A stretch of DNA of 64,000 nucleotides from Mactromeris polynyma (taxonomy: Eukaryota > Mollusca > Bivalvia > Venerida > Mactridae): assembly GCA_032209605.1 (NCBI GenBank), contig JASFXZ010000005.1, positions 31,732,905 through 31,796,904 on the forward strand. Reading direction: 5' to 3'. The notes under the pieces are model-generated. The model was not told the origin of the DNA, did no database searches, and saw only the letters and a program-made list of their open reading frames with translations. Position 1 is the stretch's first letter. Each line of letters begins with the position of its first letter. A program made the position numbers and the translations under genes. Below are positions 1 to 13,200 of this stretch, piece after piece.

Positions 1-1930
1 TCGATAAATATGGCACTTTCACATAAACGGAACGTTAATCTGAAAATCAACAAAAACGACACAAAAATGTCAAATACGTACCCTATGCCGATTTCGGAAC
101 TGCCTTCAACTAACAGAACTGCCTTTAACAAAGCAGGTTGTATAGGTTGGTAATGTCGATTTTCAACGCCTGTGATAGCTGGAAGAAACAAAATAAAGGC
201 GCCAGTAGGAATTTCTTCTCGTGATTCAAGTTTTCATCTAGACCTTTACTTGTTGCACCAGATTACTTCTATATTGTCAAAATGTTCTATATGATGTTTA
301 ACTCGCAAATGATAAATTAATATTGTTCATCTTTAAATTCACCCTAGATCAGAAATACACTATTCAACTCGGTTCACAAAGCTGGAACTAGATTATAATT
401 TAAAGAAAATTAGTTTTACCAGTAAATATGCACGTACATTACTTTAAAGCATGGCCATGTGATTTAGACGTCAAAATCATACTTATTCAGTATTTGCTAA
501 TACAAGTGAGCGGATGATTTAATAACGACGACTGAAGTATTGGAATAACGCTTGCGAAATACTTCAAAGTAGACCTATCAGTAAATTAATGCTAAATAAA
601 ACACAACGCCATTGTACGATATTTAAAAGACCAAATCCCCGAACGCATCCTACTTGGCCGCCTCTGCTTTCCTGTATGTCCACATTAATCCTACCCAGTC
701 GTATTGAATATACTCACACATGGAACGTACGATAAATAATTCATGAATATGCGATGAATGGAGTCTGGAGGCGTGGCCTATTCTGTATTGTTAATTCTCC
801 CCCAAGTGTTGAATCCGTTGTTCATATATTAAAACTGGGACCCAGATTTTAACAAAACTATTCTCCAATTGTTTCTGATTTATATAAACTCTTGAAATGA
901 ATGTTAACTTGTATCTTTCTATGATATTTAAAAAAGATAACAAAGATAGATAGTTGTCATAAATAACTGTACTGTTCACTTTGTATGTGACATGTCTAGC
1001 TGGACGGTTAATATACTACCAACCGAGGTTATTACATCGTTAGTAACGAAACCAGTGTTGCCGCTATCAGAAAATGTGTCTGACGTTCGTTTAATCTCCA
1101 TATATACGATAAAGTTGGTTATTGAAGCTACTTATAGTAGCAACCTATTCTTTCCTTTAAAACTATTCCCCCGGATCAATTTTATGAGTTAATGTTAACG
1201 CCCACCTAATGAATTATTTATCGCACGTTTTATGTGTGCGTACGTTCAATAGGGTAGAATTAATGTTGACCTTCGTGTGATCGTTAAGTATATCTCGTGC
1301 CTAACGAATTATTGTTCCGTGAAATAATCGTTGTGTAATGAGAAGTAGATACACTCAGTGACTTACTTAGGGTGTGTGGATATACTATTGAGCGTGAGGT
1401 GGCCATCTTTATGAGGTATTTCCGTTGTTTACTTTTAGCTTCCTCTTATCACTTCTTACTGTTTGTTTCAAAGGTCGTTTTGCAATGTACAGCCACTCAT
1501 TTAATTAGTTAGATGTTTTTATTAATTGTTAAACATGTATCGTGTCGTCGTCGACTCAGAAACATATAATATAGATAATAAAGGGGACTTAATCTCACTA
1601 ATAATTAATTTACCTGCTAGATATACTCAGATCTTTATTACAAAGTACTTTCGTACAGACAACTCAAATTATAATAGTGTACTTAACAATGTACAGTATA
1701 CTATTATTTATAAAATGCAAGTTTTTTACCCGGAGTAACATAATATTGTAGGAAGTAGCTACGATTACGGGTCCGTATTCGTAGCCTGTACATTTTCTAC
1801 AATTACGGGTTCCCGTAGTATAATTACCGTGCCGTAATCGTAACCACTTCCAATATCGTATGTACATGTATAATTTGAGCTTAAAATTATATCGAGGGCA
1901 GAGATTTAAAATCACAGATTGTTAATTTGC
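1..1930. other. Intergenic, no gene seen
   Basis: AT-rich sequence with only short open frames (under 85 codons) that show no family resemblance, no splice-bounded exon pattern and no clear repeat. I see nothing to annotate here. Confidence 0.5.
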
Positions 1931-1934
1931 TGGT

Positions 1935-2165
1935 GCAGTGTTTTCCCTAGAATTTTACAGCTAAGGGTCCTTGGACCCTCGTGTTTAATATATTTGGTGT
2001 CCTTAGTAAATTTGCAGGGTCCCAGATATGCAGTTTATACTTGACAAATGTTTATTTTAGGGGTCCCAGGGATGCACAGTAGACGAAAAATGGGAGTCCC
2101 TAGAAAGAAAAGGGAGTCGGGGACTCAAGATTTCTGCATCAGGGCAATCCCTGTGGTAGTGAGAA
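1935..2165. repeat. Dispersed GGGTCC-rich repeat
   Basis: A stretch with repeated GGGTCC/GGACCC words, including the small palindrome AGGGTCCTTGGACCCT near 1964, then GGGGTCCCAGG and GGAGTCCC. It resembles in style the GGGTC/GACCC-rich dispersed elements found later in the ODF2 introns (35255-35852 and 37876-38060), although I cannot align them base for base. Probably an old dispersed repeat; the family name is unknown. Confidence 0.4.
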
Positions 2166-2654
2166 TGCCTTATGTCGTACTCCATTAGGCAAAGTCTATT
2201 TCATATATTTTCAATCGCGATAAATCAAAGTTATACAAACTTGACCTAGGTTCAAGCAGCCAAAACTTGTTATCACTGCTTCTTGTTTACTTCAGAGACG
2301 TATCCTGATACTTGTCATACTATAATGTTGATAGTGGGGTCAATTTCGTATTTTAACTGTTAGAGACCGTCTTTAATGTCGTGGTGAAGTGCTATTTGAT
2401 ATGTTATTGCAAAGCATAGTTAACATTATTAATGAACAGTAGTAACAGGGATAACCTGTTTAAAAAAGAGATCTATAAGGAAAACTTTGAAAATATTCTT
2501 GTCTGAAACCGAAAGGCCTAGAGCTGTGGTATTTGGTGTATAACATTGGCTAGTGGTCTTCTACCAAGACTGTTCAAATTATACCCCTGGGGTCAAAGTT
2601 GGCTACGCCCCGGGGTCACCTTTTTAGGGATATGTAGGGTAGACTTTGAAAATC

Positions 2655-3275
2655 AGAGATATGGTCAAAATGTTTGCCTTAATAATATCTAGGACAAGTT
2701 TTGAACTAGGTCATCTAGGGTCGAAAACTAGGTCACTGTGTCCAATAATAGTAAAACCTTACTAACAATCCAGAGGTCACATTTTTTTACTTTATCTGTA
2801 TGAGACATGGTCAAAATGTTTGCCATAATAAAATCTAGGTCAAGATTTAAACTGGGTCATCTAGGGTCGAAAACTATGTCAATAGGTTCAATTATAGTAA
2901 AACCTTGTTAACGCTCTAGAGTTCACATTTTACTATTTTATCTATATGAGGCATGGTCAAAATGTTTACCGTAATACAATCTTGGTTAAGATTGAAACTG
3001 GGTCATCTAGGGTCAAAAACTAGATCACAGGATCAAATAATGGAAAATGCTTGTGGATTCAGCTCGGGAGGCTGCACTTTCAACCGGAACTACTTACAAC
3101 TTGATCAGAATGTTTGTCTTAATAAATTGCAAGTCCAGTGTGGTACTGGGTCATGTGGGGTCAAAAAGTAGGTCACGAGGTCAAATCATTTATTATCCCC
3201 TTGGACTATCTTGTGGCCAACATGGAAATTACTCAGGTGAGCGATATAGGGCCATCATGGCCCTCTTGTTTTGAA
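2655..3275. repeat. ~146-bp tandem/dispersed repeat, four degenerate units
   Basis: Four units begin near 2661, 2807, 2953 and 3101, each with a version of ATGGTCAAAATGTTTGCC, then GGGTCATCTAGGGTC and AAAACTAGGTCAC about 40-60 bp later. Spacing is 146, 146 and 148 bp. The last unit runs into AGGTGAGCGATATAGGGCCA followed by TCATGGCCCTCTTG, whose core AGGGCCATCATGGCCCT is nearly palindromic. From memory this end sequence is common in bivalve genomes, which is part of the case for a molluscan source. No coding potential is evident. Confidence 0.6.
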
Positions 3276-3428
3276 AAATGATAAAAACTTATCATCTGTG
3301 ATTTCGAACATGTATGTGTCTGTGTGGGGAGGCACTGTCTTGTGTATATGGCGTTCCCTGTAGCTACTTATTCTCTCTCTTAGATTGTTTTCCTAAATCG
3401 TAAAATGATCTGGATTAGCTCTATTTTA

Positions 3429-6400
3429 CAGACATTTACCTGTACCTGACAGCTGATAGATGGACAGTATATTGGTGGAGCTGTTGGTTGGCGTGGTTGT
3501 ATGTTTTACTATATTTATATTCTACAGACCTTTACCTGTACCTGACAGCTGGAAGGTGGACAGTATGTTGGTGGAGCTGTTGGGTGGAGTGGTTGTATGT
3601 TTTACTATATTTATATTCTACAGACATTTACCTGTATCTGACAGCTGGAAGGTGGACAGTATGTTGGTGGAGCTGTTGGGTGGCGTGGTTGTATGTTTTA
3701 CTATTAGTTCTATTTTACAGACATTTACATGTATCTGACAGCTGGTAGGTGGACAGTATGTTGGCGGTGCTGTTGAGTGGCGTGGTTGTATGTTTTACTA
3801 TTAGTTCTATTTTACAGACATTTACATGTATCTGACAGCTGGTAGGTGGACAGTATGTTGGTGGAGCTGTTGGGTGGCGTGGTTGTATGTTTTATTATTA
3901 GTTCTATTTTACAGACATTTACATGTATCTGACAGCTGGTAGGTGGACAGTATGTTGGCGGAGCTGTTGAGTGGCGTGGTTGTATGTTTTACTATTAGTT
4001 CTATTTTACAGACATTTACATGTATCTGACAGCTGGTAGGTGGACAGTATGTTTCGGAGCTGTTGAGTGGCGTGGTTGTATGTTTTACTATTAGTTCTAT
4101 TTTACAGACATTTACATGTATCTGACAGCTGGTAGGTGGACAGTATGTTGGTGGAGCTGTTGAGTGGCGTGGTTGTATGTTTTACTATTAGTTCTATTTT
4201 ACAGACATTTACCTGTACCTGACAGTTGGTAGGTGGACATTATGTTGGTGGAGCTGTTGGGTGGCGTGGTTGTATGTTTTACTATTAGCTTTATTTTACA
4301 GACATTTACCTGTACCTGAGAGCTGGTAGGTGGACAGCATGTTGGTGGAGCTGTTGAGTGGCGTGGTTGTATGTTTTACTATTAGTTCTATTTTACAGAC
4401 ATTTACATGTACCTGACAGCTGGTAGGTGGACATTGTGTTGGTGGAGCTGTTGGGTGGTGTGGTTGTATGTTTTACTATTAGTTCTATTTTACAGACATT
4501 TACATGTATCTGACAGTTGGTAGGTGGACATTATGTTGGTGGAGCTGTTGGGTGGTGTGGTTGTATGTTTTACTATTAGTTCTATTTTACAGACATTTAC
4601 ATGTATCTGGCAGCTGGTAGGTGGACAGTATGTTGGCGGAGCTGTTGAGTGGCGTGGTTGTATGTTTTACTATTAGCTCTATGTCACAGACATTTACATG
4701 TATCTGACAGCTGGTAGGTGGACAGTATGTTGGCGGAGCTGTTGAGTGGCGTGGTTGTATGTTTTACTATTAGCTCTATTTTACAGACATTTACATGTAT
4801 CTGACAGCTGGTAGGTGGACAGTATGTTGGTGGAGCTGTTGAGTGGCGTGGTTGTATGTTTTACTATTAGCTTTATTTTACAGACATTTACCTGTACCTG
4901 ACAGTTGGTAGGTGGACATTATGTTGGTGGAGCTGTTGGGTGGTGTGGTTGTATGTTTTACTATAGCTATATTTTACAGACATTTACCTGTATCTGACAG
5001 CTGGAAGGTGGACATTATGTTGGTAGAGCAGTTAGGTGGTGTGTTTGTCTGTTTTACTATTAGCTCTATTTTACAGACATTTACCTGTACCTGACAGCTG
5101 GAAGGTGGACATTATGTTGGTAGAGCAGTTGGGTGGTGTGTTTGTCTGTTTTACTATAGCTCTATTTTACAGACAATTACCTGTACCTGACAGCTGGAAG
5201 GTGGACAGTATGTTGGTGGAGCTGTTGGGGGGGGGGCGTGGTTGTATGTTAGACTTTTAGCTCTATTTTACAGACATTTACCTGTACCTGACAGCTGGCA
5301 GGTGGACAGAACGTTGGTGGAGCTGTTGAGTGGCATGGTTGTATGTTTTACTATTAGCTCTATTGTACATACATTTACCTGTATCTGACTGCTGGTAGGT
5401 GAACAGTATGTTGGTGGAGCTGTTGGGTGGTGTGGTTGTATGTTTACTATCAGCTCTATTGTACAGACATTTACCTGTATATGACAGTTGGTAGGTGGAC
5501 AGTATGTTGGTGGAGCTGTTGGGTGGTGTGGTTGTATGTTTACTATCAGCTCTATTGTACAGACATTTACCTGTATATGACAGTTGGTAGGTGGACATTA
5601 TGTTGGTGGAGCTGTTGGGTTGTGTGGTTGTATGTTTACTATCAGCTCTATTGTACAGACATTTACCTGTATCTGACAGTTGGTAGGTGGACATTATGTT
5701 GGTGGAGCTGTTGGGTGGTGTGGTTGTATGTTTTACTATTAGTTCTATTTTACAGACATTTACCTGTATCTGACTGCTGGTAGGTGGACAGTATGTTGGT
5801 GGAGCTGTTGGGTGGTGTGGGTGCATGTTTTACTTTTAGCTCTATGTTACAGACATTTACCTGTATCTGACAGCTGGTAGGTGGACATTATGTTGGTGGA
5901 GCTGTTGGGTGGTGTGGTTGTATGTTTACTATCAGCTCTATTGTACAGACATTTACCTGTATCTGACAGTTGGTAGGTGGACCTTATGTTGGTGGAGCTG
6001 TTGGGTGGTGTGGTTGTATGTTTTACTATTAGCTTTATTTTACAGCCATTTACCTGTATCTGACAGTTGGTAGGTGGACATTATGTTGGTGGAGCTGTTG
6101 GGTGGTGTGGTTATATGTTTTACTATTAGTTCTATTTTACAGACATTTACCTGTATCTGACAGTTGGTAGGTGGACATTATGTTGGTGGAGCTGTTGGGT
6201 GGTGTGGGTGTATGTTTTACTATTAGCTTTATTTTACAGACATTTACCTGTATCTGACAGCTGGTAGGTGGACAGTATGTTGGTGGAGCTGTTGGGTGGT
6301 GTGGTTGTATGTTTACTATCAGCTCTATTGCACAGACATTTACCTGTATCTGACAGTTGGTAGGTGGACATTATGTTGGTGGAGCTGTTGGGTGGTGTGG

Positions 6401-6918
6401 GTGTTTGTTTTACTATTAGCTTTATTTTACAGACATTTACCTGTATCTGACAGCTGGTAGGTGGACAGTATGTTGGTGGAGCTGTTGGGTGGTGTGGTTG
6501 TATGTTTTACTTTTAGCTCTATTTTACAGACATTTACCTGTATCTGACTGCTGGTAGGTGGACAGTATGTTGGTGGAGCTGTTGGGTTGTGTGGTTGTAT
6601 GTTTTACTTTTAGTTCTATTTTACAGACATTTACCTGTGTCTGACAGCTGGTAGGTGGACAGTATGTTGGTGGAGCTGTTGGGTTGTGTGGTTGTATGTT
6701 TTACTATTAGCTCTATTTTACAGACATTTACCTGTATATGACTGCTGGTAGGTGGGCAGCATGTTGGTGGAGCTGTTGGGTTGTATGTTTGTATGTTTTA
6801 CTATTAGGTCTATTTTACAGACATTTACCTGTACCTGACAGCTGGAAGGTGGACAGTATGTTGGTGGAGCTGTTGGCTGGCGTGGTGGTTTGGTTTACTT
6901 ACTATTAGCTCTATTTTA
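3429..6918 (+). repeat. Tandem array of ~36 copies of the SLC27A exon-1 start
   Basis: About 36 head-to-tail units of 96-98 bp (acceptor G at 3431, 3527, 3623, 3720 and onward to 6820) precede the gene's own copy, whose acceptor G is at ~6918. Each unit reads: pyrimidine-rich TCTATTTTACAG, about 37 nt matching the 5' UTR, ATGTTGGTGGAGCTGTTG with the codons that follow, then GGTTGTATGTTTTACTATTA and the next acceptor. The gene's first codons ([10 protein letters not shown]) are identical to those in many units, so the array was most likely built by amplifying the exon start. Where three units are all 96 bp the frame stays open across copies (for example 3460-3738). Substitutions such as GGTAGG/GGAAGG and ACATT/ACAGT distinguish unit subtypes. 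Confidence 0.9.
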
Positions 6919-6958
6919 CAGACATTTACTCGTACCTGACTGCTGGTAGGTGGACATA
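6919..6958 (+). promoter_or_regulatory. Probable SLC27A 5' UTR after a 3' splice site
   Basis: The gene's own copy of the repeat supplies CTCTATTTTACAG followed by 40 nt to the ATG. A usable acceptor here implies a non-coding first exon further upstream, with the tandem array in the 5' intron. Alternatively transcription runs through the array. No TATA box or other promoter element could be identified with confidence. Confidence 0.5.
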
Positions 6959-7201
6959 ATGTTGGTGGAGCTGTTGGGTGGCGTAGTTGCATTATGTTTG
7001 ACCGTGTACATGGGCATCAAGTTGTTCGTACCATGGCTGCTGTTTGATATAAATTACTTGAAGAAAATTTTGCCTGTTACAATGGCGTTCGATCGGAAGA
7101 TACGAAAACAAACATCGATTGTAGATGTGTTTGAAGGAAGTGTAAGGAAGAATCCAAATAAAATCTTCCTGTTATTCGAAGATGAGAAATACACATACCA
7201 G
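6959..7201 (+). CDS. SLC27A coding exon 1
   Basis: Codons 1-81 from ATG to CAG, donor GTTTGT (phase 0). Encodes the membrane-anchoring hydrophobic segment, then [19 protein letters not shown] and the start of the YTYxEVDE motif that is completed by exon 2. An in-frame GTG lies 9 nt upstream but is not a eukaryotic start. Confidence 0.9.
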
Positions 7202-10200
7202 GTTTGTTATAATCGTTGCCAAATAAGGGCATGCCGTGCTTCTTTGTCTGAACTATTATTTCATCCGGCAAACACTCAGCGGAGAATTTATTACGTCCTC
7301 TTAGCTCTCAGTAGTACATGTATTTCTTTGACCATGTATTGTGTTTTTAAAACATGTACATGTACGTTCTGTTAAAATCGGTTGTAGCATAGTCTTTCAA
7401 TTGTTAAATATGTAGTTTTCCACCTAGTTTTGTTTACTTTTGTTGATTATGTTAGTTATTTTTCAAAATTCCTTGATTAATACTATAATGTGAACCTTTG
7501 CACCATGTTGTTTATTGTATTATTAAGTTAGTCCATTGTTGCCACATTTAAATGTCACTCACATCAGTTCGTTATTGACGGTCTTGTTTGAAGAATAGTA
7601 TGCGTTTACTTGATTCCTTACCGGGATGTTGTTCATGTTGCGTCATTTCGATGATTGAATCTGAAACCTTCGGTTTTGAATTAAGGCATCCTACCTCTTA
7701 ACCAACATGTTCAATATTGAACATTCTTACACTATAATTTGTGATTATCGTGTGAGTGAAACTACCAAAATTTCTAGAAAGCACCAGTGTCTGAAAAATG
7801 GAATACTACAAGCCAGAAATATAACTGATACATCAAAAATCTTATACAAAAATGTAATAGTAATACACAAATGTACCTATTAATGCGAACTGGTTAAAAT
7901 GTTCATTGACAAACAAAGCTTGTCTGTAAATAACGACTTTAAAAGTTTCATTAATTCTTCTTAAATTCTTAGAAATACATGCACAATATTTTTTTCATTT
8001 CTGTTTTATGTAGAGTAATTGTTGATTGTCTTTGCTATTTGCAGGAAGTTGACGAACGAGCCAACAAGATAGGTAGAGTTGTATTGTCTCTCGGTCAGAA
8101 GAAAGACGACACTGTAGCATTAATACATTACAACAGTCCAGAGTTTGTGTGCATATATCTAGGTACGTTTTAATTGTTTCCGTTGTAAAATGGATAAACT
8201 ATATTTTCTGAGAGAGCTGCTACTGTGTTCTATTGTTGCCAGGTAATTCAATACATGCTTGAATTGGTTGTTGGTTGTTTGGTTGTTGCCTTTTAGAATA
8301 TTGGTATGTAAGCTCTTGGATAATTTATATTGCGCAGAATGAAATCATCAATCATTGTAATATCCATATATATCTTGAATGTGTATGTCTAAAGGTTTTT
8401 GTGCAAACAGTATTATGGGCCAGATCCAAACAGAAGGTCTATGGTTATGTACCCTTGGTTTATCAAAAATGCTATATTTCATAAAGTCATTTAATCATCC
8501 TGTTTTAATGTAATATGAGATTGTATTACGATAATTCTGTTTTTAGTAGAAATTGTAATAAACAATTTTATGTTACACCCAGGGAGGCATTTGCCCGAGT
8601 CTGTTCCTTAATGCTGAAATCTGTTTTCATTCTTAACTTATAATTTTTTGTCAAACATATACTTTTATTGCATGTTTTAGTCTATGTTCAGATTCATTAT
8701 GTTGCAAATAGAATTGTTTTTTTAATTATTGTTATTAACTTGGGTCATATTTAAAACACATAAGTTAGATTTGAGCTTTGAGACCAATCTGCCAAACTGT
8801 GACAGGAAGGAAATATTTTGAATGCAGCATTATTACGTCCTCGTAAAGTAATCTCATGATTGTAAATTAAATTTATGTTCTATCTGTTTCCTGACTAACC
8901 TGAAAATTCTTCCTGAGAAAAACTTGAATCATGTCAAGCATTATTCTTTTAAATTCAAACAAAAGGATCGTGTTGAGGAAACTAACATTTCAAGAAGGAC
9001 GATATATGTTATTTTAGGTCTGTTGAAGATTGGAGTCCGTGTATCTATGATTAATACAAACCTTCGAGGTAAAGCATTGTCACACTGTTTAGAAGTATCA
9101 GAGACAAACACGATTCTTGTTGACAATGGTAAGTACAGTGTGTGCTGGATCTATATTGATTATAAAACCTAGATTATTGCTCAAAGAAATCTAAGACAAT
9201 TGCTATGTTGTTTAGATAACTTATGAATTATGTCAGAAACACTGACAAACTGACTGTTTGTTTCCATATAAGACAAGTCCATGTACATGTATAACATCCG
9301 ATCATGCCATGTAACAATAATTGTGTCACAATTGTATTGATTGTATTGTTTAAAATCCTCCGTAAAGCGTTGTGGTTGTGGGTTCCTACCTAAGGCGAGG
9401 CATATGTTCAACTGTGTCAATTTGATAGGTCCTCCTCCTCAGAAATCTGACGTATGTGGGAATGTTTTCAGTTGCTTGCTAAGAATCGGGCTAGCAATGG
9501 CTGGTTACTCGGGAGCACTGGTAAAGTCAACTCCTTACACTATATAACTGAAATATTGTTTAAAAATGTAAACACTTTTATTTTCATGATTTCTATTTCA
9601 GCTCCAGATCTGATTTCAGCAGTCAATGATATAATGCCCAGCTTTCCAAATGCCTCTGTATATGTACTATCAGCATCTAGTGATAAATTTCCAGAAAGAT
9701 TTACCTGCTTGGAAGATCAGCTTAATTATGTGAGCTCAGACAAGGTTGATGTGTCGTTAAGGAGTGGAATCCTGGGTACTGATGATGCTGTCTACATATT
9801 TACCTCAGGAACTACCGGTAATTGTATTGAAACACAAGTTTTAATTAAATAACACATCACTAATGGGTGTTATATAATGATATATTTCATATGCAAATCA
9901 AGTCAAATGAAAGTAGGTTAAAAATACGGTATTTTCGGCGCCACCATTTTCACACCACAGTAACTAAACACGCTTATTCAGTTGCTTTTAGGTAAACATA
10001 CTGCAAAAACAACGATTAAACAATTGGAAATCATATTGCTTACCAATTTGGAGCATTTGTACGTCTGCTTCTTAATACAACTTGTCGATGATATCAAGCT
10101 TTTGCCTTCTCCGAAGATGTTATGAGTAACACTTTGGTACTTATCTCATTCATACCCAACTTTCACACATAAGGATTTCAGCACTTAATGCTATTGTTTA

Positions 10201-13200
10201 ATGTTTAAACAAGTCCCGCCACAAAATATTGGGAGTTTGATTGTTTCTTGTAGGGTCGTCTGTTTGTGTGAAATCACTTAAAGCGTCACCTTAGGAACTC
10301 TTCTTTAAAGATAACAGACAGGCAACTCAACACAATCGGCATCATTGTATCCGTACTTTTACGATATATTCTTTGTTTAAACACTTAATTTAAGGAAAAA
10401 CTCAGAATAACTTATCGCAAAAGCTATCCACATAATTAAATATTGAACTAATACATTGGTTTTTGCTTACATGGGCATGATATATTCGGTATGTTTATAT
10501 CTAAAGTTGTATGTTTATGCTTCACGCACCAGTAACCCTTCGTAGTCTATATGGTCTGTAGAAATACGACTGCAGTTTTAATTACTGTCGTCTTATTTGA
10601 TTACAATGTTTTTGAACCTGACAAAGCCAAACGACCACATCCATGTCTCTATTGAATGGTATTTTAAAAACAATGTATGTCAATTTTCGATTTCAATGGC
10701 CATGTTCATGCAACATTGTTATAAAAAATAATCCGTCACAAATTGCACCTACTCAATATCTTTTACCAGCTTTGAAGGAAATAACTAAGCAGATATATTT
10801 ATCATAATGAGACGACCCGCAGAGTGAAAAACTTGGCCATGCCTATGGTCAAGGTCATAATTTGATATCAAAGGTCAAATGGGCAATACTTCGCTCCATA
10901 ATTATCGTTTTCTCAAATTAGACTTGAATATCATCGGTAGTATTGATATGAGCATAGTACATTTTCCCATTACATGAAGAATTGCTGTGCAAAGCCTTCT
11001 TGGTTAACATGATTGTGACGCGTACACTATTGCACAGATTATTAAAAACAGAACTATCCTGGTCAAGTGTTGAAGTACTGGTTTTATGGATTGTCATGTT
11101 CTTTTGAATGATGTAGTCGTGTGAGACATGAGTACCAACTGATGGCAATATCTGGTGTTTGTGTAATTATCAAAAAAGAGAATCATATTTTCATTCACGT
11201 CGGTATATTGTAAGCTTGTACATGTATATACCGACTTTGCTGTTGATACTATGTTGAGTTTGTTCAAGATAGATTTGCAGACAATTAAAGACTATTTTCA
11301 GAGGTTGTTGCTCTAGAGAGGTTTAATTGGTTGTAAATATTTACTTCAGGAAAAAAATAGTGTTATTCTTAGAAGATGTTGTTTTTGTTCAAAAAGGAAC
11401 CACTCCGCTTTGAAGAGATTGTTTGTATATTTAATGTAGCATTTTTATAAAGGGTGTTGACTTATTTTACATTTATAGTTTCACATTTTTTAATTAGGTT
11501 TACCAAAGGCAGCAGTCGTTACACACAAAAAGTTGATGATGGCATATATTGTGCCTACAGCTTCAGGTGTAAAGTCAGATGACGTGATATATGCATCTTT
11601 ACCTCTCTATCACACTAGTGCTCTAGTGCTTGGCTTAGGTGCTGCTATTGTGACAGGTATGTCTGTTGTCGTGGTTTCTGGTGAAACAGTACATTCTACA
11701 GCTTTATGAGAGTATGGTAAATCGATCCACCTGGGTGTTAACACTTGTTGTTATGTTGATAAAACTAATACTTTAGGATTGTTTAATGAGTGGTTTCATG
11801 TTTGGCCAAGATATTCATTGGTATTTATACTGTCTCAGAAACTGAGCATGTGAGTCTGCATCCACAATAATGTAAAATATTACGTTAGCTCAGTTTCTTA
11901 GACAACATAAATACCAATGATAAAGTAACCCAAAAACGAGCGTCTTCATTGGCATGCGGTGCTCATGTTTGATTTCCCATAACCTAAGTAAAGTTTTCAT
12001 TTTTGAATTAAGAACATACTTTTACCGAATAATCTATTAATGCAAGTGACATGACCATATCTATACTGGCAGTATATTGACCTATTCTTACAGACAGCAC
12101 AGTAGCTATAGCCAAGAAGTTTTCAAAATCAAATTTCTTCAAAGATGTCAGAAAATATGGGGCTACAGTGATGATCTACGTAGGTGAACTTTGCCGTTAC
12201 TTGTTGACAAATGAAAAGGTATATTTTGTTCAATTTGTGCTATTGGGAATACTTATTTTTTGAAATCGTATATGATTGCTTAACGCAATTATGTCATTAT
12301 TTTGGTCGTTTTATCATTCTCTTTGGTCATTATTTTACAATTATAATGCAATTGTACTAATATTAACATCTCAAATAGGTGAGCAGTGTATTTCATGAAT
12401 TCACTCTGATTTGTCTGATTATATTTATTCATGATATAACGAATTCATGCAGTTCGAATACAGAATGTATAAGTGTTTGAAAAGTGTCTTGATTCGATGG
12501 ACATTATTCCAGGAATAATAAATATTCGAATAGTGGACACGATTGCAATGTTGAGCAAAATCTTTACATTGGCTACGGAATGGAAGCACAATCCTTACTT
12601 TCATTTTCTGTACTTCAGAGTGATTTGGACACACAGCACAAACTTCGTATTGCGATAGGTAATGGTTTACGTCACGATATATTTGAAGAGTTCAAGACTC
12701 GCTTTGGAATCCAAAATGTTATAGAGTGTTATGCCAGTACAGAAGGGAACATAGGATTTATGAACATATTCAATGTGATCGGAGCATGTGGAAGATCTTC
12801 ACCATTCCTGGTATTTATTAGTTTATGCTGACTTTAACTCGTTCACAAAACATGAAGTAGTTCAGTTTATTAATGAAGTAAATAGTTTTCCAGAATTATT
12901 TTGATTCTTTTGGTTTTGTTGCAAACTGAAACTACGATAATAGGTACTCGGTGCTGAATGACAGGTTATTGTATAGATCATTGTTTAGTTATAAATGTCT
13001 TATTATTTATTATACCATTTTATAATTTACACATTTGACTACATATAATAATAATGTTCTAAATTTTTGTTTCTGTTTCAGCCAAATTATACAAATATCT
13101 TATTTATTTTTCTATTATAAGATTTGCACATTTGGCCACGTACAATCATAATGACTTTAATATTGCTTCACTTTCACCCCCTTATAGTTCGTCCCATTCT

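Noticed and set aside
2953..3274. Two overlapping ~75-codon frames
   Set aside because: They lie within the ~146-bp dispersed repeat and change frame between units.
5278..5826. 182-codon minus-strand frame
   Set aside because: Antisense of the start-module array; repeat-driven and without family similarity.
6950..6958. Upstream in-frame GTG start for SLC27A
   Set aside because: Animal genes start at ATG; the ATG at 6959 matches the family N-terminus.
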